A stretch of DNA of 53,135 bases from Deltaproteobacteria bacterium (GCA_021848385.1 JAJZUQ010000016.1:1-53135); one strand, 5' to 3'; counted from the stretch's first letter, positions 41,495 to 49,395 are shown. Numbers and translations: made by a program. The notes: generated from the letters alone by a model not told the origin.

Positions 41495-41587
41495 TTACAT
41501 GGCGGCGGGCAGACCTGCGGCGAAAAACGCCGCGGCGCTGATAGCTCGTGCCGGTGCTGCTGCCATGTTGAGTGCGATCCCGTTCAT
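41495..41587 (-). CDS. Alanine-rich leader peptide of a putative attenuator
   Basis: This 30-codon ORF begins MNGIALNMAAAPARAISAAA and ends FFAAGLPAAM. Thirteen of thirty codons are alanine, including three consecutive GCA codons at positions 9-11. Ile and Leu appear only twice each and Val not at all, so it does not look like an ilv leader. The Ala triplet lies in a segment (CATGGCAGCAGC) able to pair with the end of the ORF (GCCCGCCGCCATG). That same end can pair with the 5' arm of the terminator (ATGGCCGTGGGC). This is the arrangement of classical his/trp-type attenuators. It is too short for usual gene callers. Translation is not proven, and no strong ribosome site is visible. Confidence 0.6.
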   Translation of the reverse strand: MNGIALNMAAAPARAISAAAFFAAGLPAAM

Positions 41588-41691
41588 GTCGTTTCAAATA
41601 ACATAGCCGTTCAGTCAAGTCAACCCCAAAACGGCAATTTAACACGGAAAAAGCGGAAGCCATCTGGTAAAGGGGGGTGAATTTTTCATGG

Positions 41692-42315
41692 TCAATGTTT
41701 TTGTGGGTCAAACGTAGTGCCGACGACGATGAGGAAACGGCCATCGCCGTCCCGCCAGTGAATCCAGCCGGCGGTGGACAGGTCGATCATTACCCGTGCC
41801 CACTCCTCCTGCAGTTGAATGACGCGCAGTTTACGGGAGGAAGAAAGGCGCTGCACCTCGTGGGATGCGAATGACGGTTCCCTGCGGAGGCTGTAAACTC
41901 CCTTTTTCATGCCGGCGAAAAGCCGTACCACCCGCCCCTTCAGGAAAGTCTCCCAGTCGGCGTACTGCCATTGCCGCTGGAGTCGAACCCACCCCTCCCG
42001 TCCGGCGTCATCATAGGCGATACGCAGCCATTCCCCCCTTTTGCCCAAGACCGCCACCGCTGTTTCCCCCGGGGCCGCTTGAAACACCTGTCCCAGGTTG
42101 GGGAGCTTTCCCGGTGACAGTTCCGTCAGCCGGCCGACCCCCGGTTCCCGGTAGAGGGTGATGGCGACCGGCTCCGTTGCCTCTGCCGGAAAGGGCGGAC
42201 GGATCAGCAGGATGCCGCTTCCCGCGAACGGGCGCGGCTTGGCGGCGGCGTGGGCTGCAGGGGGGATGAACAGGGATAGGGAGAGCAGAACGGTGATGAG
42301 CAGTCGGGTCGTCAT
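41692..42315 (-). CDS. Secreted SH3-like domain protein
   Basis: This 207-aa protein has a signal peptide (LLITVLLSLSLFIPPAAHA, cut before AAK) and two SH3b-like modules. The first is around AVAVLGKRGEWLRIAYDDAG then REGWVRLQR; the second is around YSLRREPSFASHEVQRLSS then KLRVIQLQEEWARVMIDL and TAGWIHWRDGDGRFL. Bacterial SH3 domains often bind cell wall or protein partners. It starts five bases after the stop of the cupin gene and is probably co-transcribed with it. Confidence 0.75.
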   Translation of the reverse strand: MTTRLLITVLLSLSLFIPPAAHAAAKPRPFAGSGILLIRPPFPAEATEPVAITLYREPGVGRLTELSPGKLPNLGQVFQAAPGETAVAVLGKRGEWLRIAYDDAGREGWVRLQRQWQYADWETFLKGRVVRLFAGMKKGVYSLRREPSFASHEVQRLSSSRKLRVIQLQEEWARVMIDLSTAGWIHWRDGDGRFLIVVGTTFDPQKH

Positions 42316-42319
42316 AGGC

Positions 42320-42790
42320 TTACGGCGTGAAAAGGGCTTCCAGGCGGGCAAGGTACTCCACGACCTCCGGCGACCCCTCCTCCGGGGCCCAGGAGGCCAG
42401 TTCCTCGTTGGTGAGGGGGCGGTAAGGGCCGGCCTTGGCCTCGAAGAATACGGAGCCCGGTTCCAGGCTGATGGCGGTGTGGTAGCGGCCGTGGGGGATG
42501 TCGACGGCGAAGGTATCACCACCTGCCGCGATGACCCTGGTTTCAAGCACCCGTCCGTCGTCGTCGAACGACACCAGTCCCATGCGACCCCGCACCATCA
42601 CCATCGACTCATCCTTGTTGGGATCGGCGTGGTAGTGGGGGCGGATGTAGGTGCCCGGTTCCACGGCGTTCAGAAGCCGGTGACAGCAGAAGTCATCGGT
42701 CGGGTGGAGGTTAAGGTTCTTCCGCTTGCGGGGCGCATCCTTCGCCTCGGTGGAGAGCCGGTTAAGGAGTGTCTGGTCGAGATAGTTCAT
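42320..42790 (-). CDS. WbuC-family cupin metalloprotein
   Basis: This 156-aa cupin is of the WbuC type. An N-terminal RKRKNLNLHPTDDFCCHRLLN is followed by the cupin metal motif YIRPHYHADPNKDESMVMVRG and the second histidine in VDIPHGRYHTAISLEPGSVFFE. WbuC members are linked to polysaccharide clusters, but none is seen here. The following secreted SH3 gene is close enough to be in the same operon. Confidence 0.82.
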   Translation of the reverse strand: MNYLDQTLLNRLSTEAKDAPRKRKNLNLHPTDDFCCHRLLNAVEPGTYIRPHYHADPNKDESMVMVRGRMGLVSFDDDGRVLETRVIAAGGDTFAVDIPHGRYHTAISLEPGSVFFEAKAGPYRPLTNEELASWAPEEGSPEVVEYLARLEALFTP

Positions 42791-42817
42791 GGGTGCTCCG
42801 ATGGAGGAATCGACATC

Positions 42818-42970
42818 TTTGAACCGCCAAGGCGCAAAGGTCGCAAAGAAAGCAGAAACTGCCTAAAATCTCATGAATGTATAAACAGTAACAACGGGAA
42901 CCAGGGTTCGTGATTCACCGATTCCAAATTGTCGGACAGTTTACTTTGCGTACTTGGCGTCTTTGCGGTG
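42818..42970. repeat. Family E palindrome
   Basis: The left arm (42818-42855) is TTTGAACCGCCAAGGCGCAA then AGGTCGCAAAGAAAGC. The right arm (42941-42970) is TTACTTTGCGTACTTGGCG then TCTTTGCGGTG. They enclose about 85 bp without a gene. It fills the gap between the cupin and VOC genes. Confidence 0.65.
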
Positions 42971-42989
42971 ATAACGCCCTATTACGGCA

Positions 42990-43343
42990 TTACCCCTCTA
43001 CAAGGGCAAATTGATTTCCGTCCGGATCCGCCACCACCGCCATCTTCCCCCATGGGGACTTTTCCAGCGGTTCGGGGAACTGCACCCCCGCGTCGACCAG
43101 TTCCTTGTACAGTTCATCCAGCTCACTCACCACCAGAGTGACGCCGGTGTGCCGGCCGACCAGGGGATAGGCCGCCTCGTGCATGGCGAGCGCCACTCCC
43201 AGGGTAGAGGTGGCGCCGGGGAAAAACTCCATCGAGGCGACCGATTCCTGCACCAGCGGCAGCTTGAGCTGTTCCTTGTAGAAATGGCGGGCCTTGTCCA
43301 TGTCGCGAACAAAAACCACCACGTTTCTCATCTTGGTTACCAT
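42990..43343 (-). CDS. VOC (glyoxalase/bleomycin-resistance) superfamily protein
   Basis: This 117-aa single VOC domain has NVVVFVRDMDKARHFYKEQL at the start and a typical C-terminal KMAVVADPDGNQFALVE. Both show the beta-alpha-beta-beta-beta pairing and the metal Glu position of the superfamily. The substrate cannot be inferred. I start at ATG 43343; upstream in-frame codons run through the remnant of another gene and are not part of this protein. Confidence 0.8.
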   Translation of the reverse strand: MVTKMRNVVVFVRDMDKARHFYKEQLKLPLVQESVASMEFFPGATSTLGVALAMHEAAYPLVGRHTGVTLVVSELDELYKELVDAGVQFPEPLEKSPWGKMAVVADPDGNQFALVEG

Positions 43344-43419
43344 GGCACATGTCCTTTTCTTGGCGGATTCAAAGGGAGAAAATAGCAGAGCGGCGACCGG
43401 CTGGCAAGGGCAATTTCTC

Positions 43420-43506
43420 TTACTGCAAGGCCGCGTCGGTGCCGGCCCCGAAAAGCAGCGATGGCAGGGAGACCAGGAAGCAGAGTGCAAGAAAGAAACG
43501 CGACAT
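43420..43506 (-). pseudogene. Truncated 5' remnant of a periplasmic thioredoxin-fold gene
   Basis: The frame reads MSRFFLALCFLVSLPSLLF then GAGTDAALQ and stops. It is nearly identical to the signal peptide of the intact gene at 51636-52169 (MSRLLLALCILVSLPSLLF then AADTDAAWLKG). About 20 bp upstream are also shared (CGAAAAAAGGCATAC). Homology breaks off after about 25 codons, and the mature domain is missing. It lies in the short gap behind the VOC gene and is a decayed partial duplicate. Confidence 0.75.
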
Positions 43507-43565
43507 AGTATGCCTTTTTTCGCCCTTCCGGACCAGTGCCGTGTGTCATCAGCGAGTGTAACGAG

Positions 43566-44069
43566 TCAGTTTTGCACCCGTAAATTTGCCATCAGGTCTT
43601 CTCTCGATACATAAACCCGATCCGTTGCTTCTTTAATGCATTGCCGAATAAAGCGCCGCCAGCTACATACCGCGATAATCATATTCCAAGCTATAGTCCA
43701 AAACCATGCAACAATATAGAAGATACTATTGTCTTCAACAAAAAATAAGGTGCGATGGTTAACATAAGCAATCAATCCCACAAGAACAGATGCAGTAACC
43801 ACCGTATCGGTAAAACTTAGGCGGCTTACAATACGTATCCGGCCCGTATCTGTTTGAAAATTTATTTCTCCACCATAGATCAGGGAAAGTGATTTCCAAT
43901 TCCAGAAAGAGCGAAAAACTCCCGCGGTGAAATTGATCTTCTCTTCGTTGTCTTCTACGATTTTTGCCTGTTCAAATCGAAGAGAATCAGCAATAAAATA
44001 GCAAAGTTCTTTCGATTTAAGTTTGGGGTATTTATTCAGATTGACCGGAACAGTTACCTTGATGCGCAT
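43566..44069 (-). CDS. Hypothetical membrane protein
   Basis: This 167-aa protein of unknown family has a soluble N-terminal part (YPKLKSKELCYFIADSLRF, INFTAGVFRSFWNWKSLSL) followed by two hydrophobic segments (VVTASVLVGLIAYV and SIFYIVAWFWTIAWNMIIAV). A charged tail, RRFIRQCIKEATDRVYVSRE, follows. It is clearly more AT-rich than the surrounding genes, which suggests recent acquisition. It shares a strand with the VOC gene, but the remnant gene lies between them. Confidence 0.6.
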   Translation of the reverse strand: MRIKVTVPVNLNKYPKLKSKELCYFIADSLRFEQAKIVEDNEEKINFTAGVFRSFWNWKSLSLIYGGEINFQTDTGRIRIVSRLSFTDTVVTASVLVGLIAYVNHRTLFFVEDNSIFYIVAWFWTIAWNMIIAVCSWRRFIRQCIKEATDRVYVSREDLMANLRVQN

Positions 44070-44415
44070 GTAGTCTCTTCCCCTTCCCTTGTCTGTCCCT
44101 CTCCCGTAAAACTGACACCAATCCGTGCTTTACGCAAACCGGCCAGCTGGATAGATGATGGCATGGGTGGCTCAAATGAAGTTGGAAAGTCTCTTCTGGT
44201 GCTCTCTACGGCAGTGAAGTACTCTCAAGAATGGGACGGTTGTAGTCTTCTGCGGCGTGGCTGTCAAGGGGAAAGCAGCCTTCCCGCGCGTATTCCGTCT
44301 GATTGCTTGGCAGACATTATGGGATTTATAGTAAACAGTTTTAATTCAATTTTCCTTATGGTATAGATGGTTCAGTTTGGAGCAGAGAGCAAAACCTGCA
44401 AACAAGGAGGCGGAC
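44070..44415. other. 346-bp intergenic region without recognised gene
   Basis: The stretch separates a minus-strand membrane gene and a plus-strand lipoprotein gene. I find no conserved ORF or known RNA. The right end is AT-rich (44318-44365) and probably holds the lipoprotein promoter. A GCAAACC-containing segment near 44136 recalls c-di-GMP riboswitches only superficially. Confidence 0.4.
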
Positions 44416-45360
44416 ATGAAACAGGGGAAAATGGTGATGATTGCTCTGGTGGCACTGGTAACAGCCTGTCTGTCAGCATGCGGTGGCGGAGGTGGCGGCG
44501 GAGGGAGTGCCCCAGGTACAACGTATAGTGGCGTTACCAGCCAGGCAACGCTCGGCACTGCCAACGCCAGGACGGTGGCGGTCGATGCTTACAGCGGGGT
44601 ACAAGCTGGCGCTACGGTGGGGTCGGTCGGTGTGGTCACGGCCGGAAGCGGGAGCGCGACAACTGCAGCTCCTCTTGTCCAGGGGGTCGCTGACACCCTT
44701 GCCGCATCGATTAAGCGGCTCGATCCCAAAGGTGCAACCGGCCCGGCTGCTACGGGGGCGTCCGTGCAGTCAACGATCTCCGGCACGTACGGCGGCACCC
44801 TCAGCTACACGCTCAATGTCAACGAGACGGACGGCTCCTTCAACGGCACCTTCACCTACGCAAATTACAGAGAGGTACAGAACGGCCCCATCATTTCCGG
44901 GGCAGTGACTTTTTCCGGGGTATATAACCAAACGAGCGGGCAGTTCTCCTCGTTCAACATGAACTTCACGGACTTCGTCGTCACCGAATCGGGCAAAACC
45001 TTCACCATGTCCGGCACGATAAACTGGAACATGTACCGTAATGGTGGCGGAACCGTGACTGCCAACCTGTTCCTGCGCAACAATACGACCGGCACCGTCA
45101 GCTGGGTGAAGGATTATACCTATACACTTTCTTCTCTGTGGACGCTTACCATTACCGGCAGGTACTACGATCCAGTCCACGGCTACGTGGATATTTCGAC
45201 TCCAGTCCCGCTTCAGGTGTCGTCTCTCTCCGGGGAGCCGACAGCCGGCGTGCTCCTGTTCACCGGCGCCAACGGCACCAGCGCAAGGATAACGTTCAAC
45301 GCCACCGGCTACACGGTGGAGGTCGATACGGGTACGGGGACCTTCGTGTCCGCCCCGTAA
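44416..45360 (+). CDS. Gly-tract surface lipoprotein of unknown function
   Basis: The 314-aa protein has a lipoprotein signal (VMIALVALVTACLSAC). Eight consecutive glycines follow the lipid-anchor cysteine, a typical spacer in Geobacter-type lipoproteins. The rest is rich in Ser, Thr, Gly and Asn, with repeated beta motifs such as TYGGTLSYTLNVNETDGSF, YTYTLSSLWTLTITGRYYD and VNLFLRNNTTG-like TANLFLRNNTTGTVSW. No known domain is recognised; a beta-rich exported domain is likely. AAGGAGG precedes ATG 44416, and a strong terminator follows, so it is a single-gene unit. Confidence 0.75.
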   Translation: MKQGKMVMIALVALVTACLSACGGGGGGGGSAPGTTYSGVTSQATLGTANARTVAVDAYSGVQAGATVGSVGVVTAGSGSATTAAPLVQGVADTLAASIKRLDPKGATGPAATGASVQSTISGTYGGTLSYTLNVNETDGSFNGTFTYANYREVQNGPIISGAVTFSGVYNQTSGQFSSFNMNFTDFVVTESGKTFTMSGTINWNMYRNGGGTVTANLFLRNNTTGTVSWVKDYTYTLSSLWTLTITGRYYDPVHGYVDISTPVPLQVSSLSGEPTAGVLLFTGANGTSARITFNATGYTVEVDTGTGTFVSAP

Positions 45361-45382
45361 CGATTGCGCAACATTTGACTAC

Positions 45383-45411
45383 AAAAAAGCCTGCGAAAGC
45401 AGGCTTTTTTT
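45383..45411 (+). terminator. Intrinsic terminator after the lipoprotein gene
   Basis: GCCTGC-GAAA-GCAGGC (45389-45404) is flanked by six A's and seven T's. It is a near-ideal rho-independent terminator 23 bases past the stop codon, and it works in either direction. Confidence 0.9.
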
Positions 45412-45484
45412 AAGGGAAAACAAGGAGGCAGCCCTTGAAAAGAGAATTATGATCCCAAGTGACAAGCAATTTTACGTTCTAAAA

Positions 45485-45549
45485 ACGGCAGTTGAATACT
45501 GCCGGAAGGAATACCCCTTTAGTACGACTGCAGGCAGTGTTCAACTGCC
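45485..45549. repeat. 18-bp inverted repeat near the lipoprotein terminator
   Basis: CGGCAGTTGAATACTGCC (45485-45502) and GGCAGTGTTCAACTGCCG (45532-45549) are complementary at 17 of 18 positions. They enclose ACCCCTTTAGTACG, whose partner TTTAAGGGG lies just outside. No gene is present in the 250-bp gap. Confidence 0.6.
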
Positions 45550-45613
45550 GAATAGAAGGTTTAAGGGGTGAAACCTCTTTCTTCTCCTATCAGGATATGT
45601 TGTATTCGCAACG

Positions 45614-46030
45614 TCAACCCGTCGCCTCGGATTGTGCAAATAGTTCCTTTACCGAATCCTTGTTGAGCACGATGAGGGTAAAGACACCGAGGATGGTGCC
45701 GAACGGCATGAACATGCATTCTATGGCTGCTATCACTACGCAGAACATCCTGCTTTTACGGCTTTTCAGTTTTTTGCCCGCGATGAACATGCAGACGGCG
45801 AGGCTCCAGCCGAGCAGGATGAAAACGGTCCCCATAATGATGAACAACCAGCCGAACAACGCTTCCGGCGGTCCGGCACTCTTGTCGCACTGAATTAACT
45901 TGCCCGTAAGCGTCGCAATGCCGATGAACACGTGTATGAACGGCATGCAGGAAAACAGGGCGGTGATTCCCCCCACCACGTAGTGAAACATCGAGAGCAG
46001 GTCCAGATTTTTGCTGTCATCGTTTGTCAT
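45614..46030 (-). CDS. Hypothetical membrane protein
   Basis: This 138-aa protein has about four membrane segments: FHYVVGGITALFSCMPFIHV, an adjoining IFIGIATL-like part, LFGWLFIIMGTVFILLGWSL and FCVVIAAIECMFMPFGTILG. A short polar tail, VLNKDSVKELFAQSE, follows. The family is not recognised, but proteins with the N-terminal NLDLLSMFHYVVGGI pattern occur widely as small uncharacterised membrane proteins. It lies near another small membrane gene on the same strand. Confidence 0.65.
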   Translation of the reverse strand: MTNDDSKNLDLLSMFHYVVGGITALFSCMPFIHVFIGIATLTGKLIQCDKSAGPPEALFGWLFIIMGTVFILLGWSLAVCMFIAGKKLKSRKSRMFCVVIAAIECMFMPFGTILGVFTLIVLNKDSVKELFAQSEATG

Positions 46031-46121
46031 AACGGCTCCTTGTGGCTACGGGATAGCAAAAACTCAGCGTTGAGACCTTTGTAGGTGACCCCTTTGTATA
46101 TCCCCGAAATTTCTGGCCGGT

Positions 46122-46700
46122 TCAACCGCGCGTCGGCGTATCTTTTTCGCTTGAGAGCGTCTCCCCGTCTTCCCCGTTTGTCTCAATCATGGGGAACTGA
46201 TGATGCAGGTAGTCGACAAAGACTTGTGGTGCTGCGGGTGTTATGACAATCTTGCTCTGCGGCAGTACGAGAACTACTGACCTGGCAAGGTCCGTGGCAA
46301 ATAGCCGGTATCTCCCCAGCGTCTTGTTTTGATATATCCCGGTAAAGGAGTAGAGACCACCGTTCCCGAAAATGCGTAATGAACCTTTACAGACGTTGGG
46401 GTCCGGCCATGCCTTACTGAGCCCCGTCAGTGAAATACGCGTGGACCAGAGAAGCCGTTCGATATAGAGGCAATCTCCTTCCACTACGTAACCGGTGACC
46501 GTGAATAAAAGACTGAGGATCAGGATCGCGGGGAATAGGGAAATGATGGCACGCCCAAAAATGAGCGGAGTCCCTGTAAATACACAAAATTTACGGTAGG
46601 CCACGAACCCGATTCCTACCAGGAGAACCGTGCTGAACAGTGATATGAATTTGAGAGTGTTCGTCCAGGGAGCAACTGAAAAATGCTGGCGTACGGTCAT
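46122..46700 (-). CDS. Membrane-anchored bacterial PH-domain protein
   Basis: This 192-aa protein has two N-terminal membrane helices (ISLFSTVLLVGIGFVAYRK and IISLFPAILILSLLFTVTGY). A PH-like domain follows with VVEGDCLYIERLLWSTRI, FGNGGLYSFTGIYQNKTLG and IVITPAAPQVFVDYL, the layout of the bPH_5 group. AGGAG eight bases upstream supports ATG 46700 over a farther one. Function is unknown. It is followed by the MNT gene upstream on the same strand after about 40 bp. Confidence 0.7.
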   Translation of the reverse strand: MTVRQHFSVAPWTNTLKFISLFSTVLLVGIGFVAYRKFCVFTGTPLIFGRAIISLFPAILILSLLFTVTGYVVEGDCLYIERLLWSTRISLTGLSKAWPDPNVCKGSLRIFGNGGLYSFTGIYQNKTLGRYRLFATDLARSVVLVLPQSKIVITPAAPQVFVDYLHHQFPMIETNGEDGETLSSEKDTPTRG

Positions 46701-46740
46701 GTGAGTTCTCCTGGTTATGGGGTGAGTCAACGCAACTTTC

Positions 46741-47082
46741 TCACCTCAAGGTCATGGGGGAGCTGTTCAGGGGATAGAACAGCTGGCCGTGCTTCATGAT
46801 GCTCTCCTTGATCTTCTGTTCACCCAGTCTGTCCCAGTGGAGCACATCCAGCGTGAATACCAGCGGCAGGGCATCCAGCTCGTTCCAGAGCCGATTGAAC
46901 TCCTGGTCATCCATTTTCGGGGCCACCACCGCCAGGTCGATGTCAGACGAGGGGTTTGCCGTACCCTTGGCGCGGGAGCCGAAAACAAGCACCCGCTCAA
47001 TGTCCGGATAACGGTCAAATACCCTCGCAAGATCGACGTAGTGCCGTTCGGCTATGCCAAATATCAGCTTGTCGTCTGCCAT
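46741..47082 (-). CDS. MNT-type nucleotidyltransferase (antitoxin-like)
   Basis: This 113-aa minimal nucleotidyltransferase has the motif GSRAKGTANPSSDIDLAVV (GS-x10-D-x-D) near residue 35 and a third acidic residue in FTLDVLHWD. It overlaps the end of the upstream HEPN-type gene by 19 bases. In MNT/HEPN pairs the nucleotidyltransferase neutralises the HEPN toxin by nucleotide transfer. Here that is inference from family and pairing. Confidence 0.85.
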   Translation of the reverse strand: MADDKLIFGIAERHYVDLARVFDRYPDIERVLVFGSRAKGTANPSSDIDLAVVAPKMDDQEFNRLWNELDALPLVFTLDVLHWDRLGEQKIKESIMKHGQLFYPLNSSPMTLR

Positions 47083-47462
47083 GATGTTGCCTTCTCGGCC
47101 AGTTGCCGGAACAGTGTAACCGCACGTTCGACAACGTAGGTATACACGTCATCGGCAAGCTGCTCGTTGTACGTGTGGCTGGTGAGGTTGCGCATTTTCT
47201 GCAGATCGCTCCAGGCGTTGCCGTCATCGATCAACCCTGCCTGCAAGGCGGCCTGCAGGGTTTCACGGGGAGTCCTGACAAAAACATACTCGGCTTCCAG
47301 TCGGAGCCTGAGCATCTTCCAGGCGATTTCGTGGGTGAATTCGAAACGCTGAATGACTGAATCGCGCAGAAATTCGTCCTTGGGCTGCTGCGCCGCCTTT
47401 GCAAGCTGGTCAAGTGCTTTGAGGTAGTCTGCAATCCGTTCCTGCAGGCGTTCGGTATCCAT
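47064..47462 (-). CDS. HEPN-like nucleotidyltransferase substrate-binding protein (HI0074 type)
   Basis: This 132-aa helical protein belongs to the HI0074/TIGR01987 group, the partner of MNT enzymes. RFEFTHEIAWKMLRLRLEAE, TPRETLQAALQAGLID and WSDLQKMRNLTSHTYNE are typical. RNLTSH has the spacing of the HEPN R-x4-H motif, which in active members is the RNase site. GAGGAG stands eight bases before ATG 47462. It overlaps the MNT gene, giving a two-gene toxin-antitoxin-like module. Confidence 0.85.
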   Translation of the reverse strand: MDTERLQERIADYLKALDQLAKAAQQPKDEFLRDSVIQRFEFTHEIAWKMLRLRLEAEYVFVRTPRETLQAALQAGLIDDGNAWSDLQKMRNLTSHTYNEQLADDVYTYVVERAVTLFRQLAEKATSWQTTS

Positions 47463-47599
47463 GATGCGCTCCTCGTTTGGCTTCATGCGTGTCATACGGT
47501 TATGTACACAAAATGCATCGGCGTCAAACGCTTTTTCTCACATGAGCTTATTGCAAATGTCTCAACCATGTCATTCCCGCAAATAGGACGATCTAGGCC

Positions 47600-47659
47600 T
47601 TGAAAAGGGAATTTTTAACCTCTACCCCCTTGATGCCTTCTATGTTTTTCCCTTTTCAA
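47600..47659. repeat. 12-bp inverted repeat at the end of the SulP gene
   Basis: TTGAAAAGGGAA (47600-47611) and TTCCCTTTTCAA (47648-47659) are exact reverse complements with a 36-nt loop. The right half overlaps the SulP stop region. A T-rich stretch follows the left half. It may act as a weak terminator for the minus-strand gene. Confidence 0.4.
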
Positions 47660-49395
47660 TATTCCTCTGCCTCGGAGTTACTTTGCACATAGGCGTCCAC
47701 AACGGCGGCGGGTGTCTGGAAAAAAACCTCACTGCCGAACAGATCGGTGAGTCTGGACCGTTCAAATTCCTTGCGGACTTCATCAACAACTTCACATACC
47801 ACGAGCCTGACACCCTGAGCCGCCAGAGTAACATGGAGTCTGCGCAAGGTCTCAGCTGCCGTATAGTCCACATCGTTTACCGCGGCAGCATCAATGCAGA
47901 ACCAGGAGAGCGAAGGATTCGCGCTTCTGACAAGTTCTGCAATCTCGTCATTGAGGATCTGGCTGTTGGCATAGTACATGTTGTGCATGAAGCGGTAGAT
48001 CATGAGGCCGGGCATGACCTGTTCCCCGGTGCTGACCGGTTGATGATGCCAGCCCAGTGTCTTGTCGGGGACCATCAACATGTTCTTTACGAGATAGCCA
48101 TGCCTTGTGTGGACAACGAGCGAAAGAACGATTGCCAACAGGATGCTCTGCTCGACCCCGACAAAAACGACTGCTGCGGCCGTGATCAGGGCTACCCAGA
48201 ATTCCCATGGCCGCTCTGCATAAATGTTCTTCATCCCCTTGACGTCGACCAGTTCCATGCCGATCAGAAAAACTACCGCCGACAAAACCGCCGCCGGCAT
48301 ATAGGCCAACGGACCGGTGAAAAAGAGGAGCACCATGAGAACTATGAAGCTCGTGGTTAGCTGGGAAAGCTGGCTATGCCCACCCGCGCTTTCGACCATC
48401 TGGGTCTTGGTCGGGCTGCCATTTACGACAAAGGTCCCGGTCAGACCCGCCCCTACATTGCTCAGACACAAACCCACCAGGTCCGTATTCTCATCGAACC
48501 GCTCGTTGTAACGGGCGGCATAGGCGCGCGAGGTGGCGGCGCTCTGGGAAAGGATAACCACGAACATGGCAAAGGCGGTGGGAGCCAGCTTTTCAATCAA
48601 GTTCATGCTTATGGCCACGTCGGGCAGGCCAATCCTCGGCAGGCCACTCGGCACTGAGCCGAGCACACGAACCCCGTAACGTTCCAGGTCGAGCGACCAA
48701 CTGGCAATGATGGCACCGATTACCGCGATCAAGGCACCCGGAATCTTCTTCGAAATCTTTCGTGAGCCGATGATGACGATGATGACCGCAACCGCCACCA
48801 CGAGAGAGGTGACGTTCGCCTGATCGATATCGCGCAGGGTGGTGACGAGCTTGTCAATGGTTCCATGCCCCTCAACGGGCAAATCGAGCATTCCCGAGAT
48901 TTCCCCGACGGCGACCTGAATGCCGACCCCGGACAGGAAACCGACGAGCACGGTGCGAGACAGAAAATCCGACAGAAAGCCAAGCCTGGCGATCCGGGCC
49001 AGCAACAGGAACCCGGCAGCCATAAGGGCCAGGACACCGGACAGGGCAAGCCACTCGTCCGTTCCGCGGGTGGCCATCGCTGCGACGCCGGAGGCGAGAA
49101 TGGCCGCCGTAGCAGAGTCTGCGCCAACGACGAGGTGCCGGGATGATCCGAAGAGTGCATAGAGGACCATCGGAATGAGAATCGTGTAGAGTCCCGTGAT
49201 CACCGGTGTGCCGGAGATTTTCGTGTAACCCATCACTTCGGGGATGGCAAGGGCGGCGAGCGTAATCCCGGCGACAATCTCGGCCGGCACGCGAGCACGT
49301 TTGAGGGGGAGAATCCCCTGGAACAGGGGGAACTGCCGCCCCCTTTGCCTGACGGCCGAATTTGTTGTTGTATCTCCGGGACATATCCAGGGCAT
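47656..49395 (-). CDS. SulP-family anion transporter with STAS domain
   Basis: The 579-aa inner-membrane transporter has an N-terminal membrane domain of 10-14 helices. It shows VPAEIVAGITLAALAIPEVMGY, GLYTILIPMVLYALFGSSRH, VGADSATAAILASGVAAMA and GLCLSNVGAGLTGTFVVNGS. A C-terminal STAS domain follows, with LMIYRFMHNMYYANSQIL and SLSWFCIDAAAVNDVDYTAA. The family moves sulfate, bicarbonate or related anions; substrate cannot be chosen from sequence. AGGA lies just before ATG 49395. It appears to be a single gene. Confidence 0.92.
   Translation of the reverse strand: MPWICPGDTTTNSAVRQRGRQFPLFQGILPLKRARVPAEIVAGITLAALAIPEVMGYTKISGTPVITGLYTILIPMVLYALFGSSRHLVVGADSATAAILASGVAAMATRGTDEWLALSGVLALMAAGFLLLARIARLGFLSDFLSRTVLVGFLSGVGIQVAVGEISGMLDLPVEGHGTIDKLVTTLRDIDQANVTSLVVAVAVIIVIIGSRKISKKIPGALIAVIGAIIASWSLDLERYGVRVLGSVPSGLPRIGLPDVAISMNLIEKLAPTAFAMFVVILSQSAATSRAYAARYNERFDENTDLVGLCLSNVGAGLTGTFVVNGSPTKTQMVESAGGHSQLSQLTTSFIVLMVLLFFTGPLAYMPAAVLSAVVFLIGMELVDVKGMKNIYAERPWEFWVALITAAAVVFVGVEQSILLAIVLSLVVHTRHGYLVKNMLMVPDKTLGWHHQPVSTGEQVMPGLMIYRFMHNMYYANSQILNDEIAELVRSANPSLSWFCIDAAAVNDVDYTAAETLRRLHVTLAAQGVRLVVCEVVDEVRKEFERSRLTDLFGSEVFFQTPAAVVDAYVQSNSEAEEY

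Noticed and set aside
40235..41680. A 481-codon plus-strand frame opposite the aminotransferase gene and the leader.
   Set aside because: No motif is visible and the protein is a mirror of the aminotransferase codons. The opposite frame has the full set of PLP-enzyme signatures.
44120..44200. A GCAAACC-containing segment that recalls the c-di-GMP (GEMM) riboswitch.
   Set aside because: The other invariant blocks (GGGACGCAAAGC and the second stem) are missing, so the resemblance is not enough.
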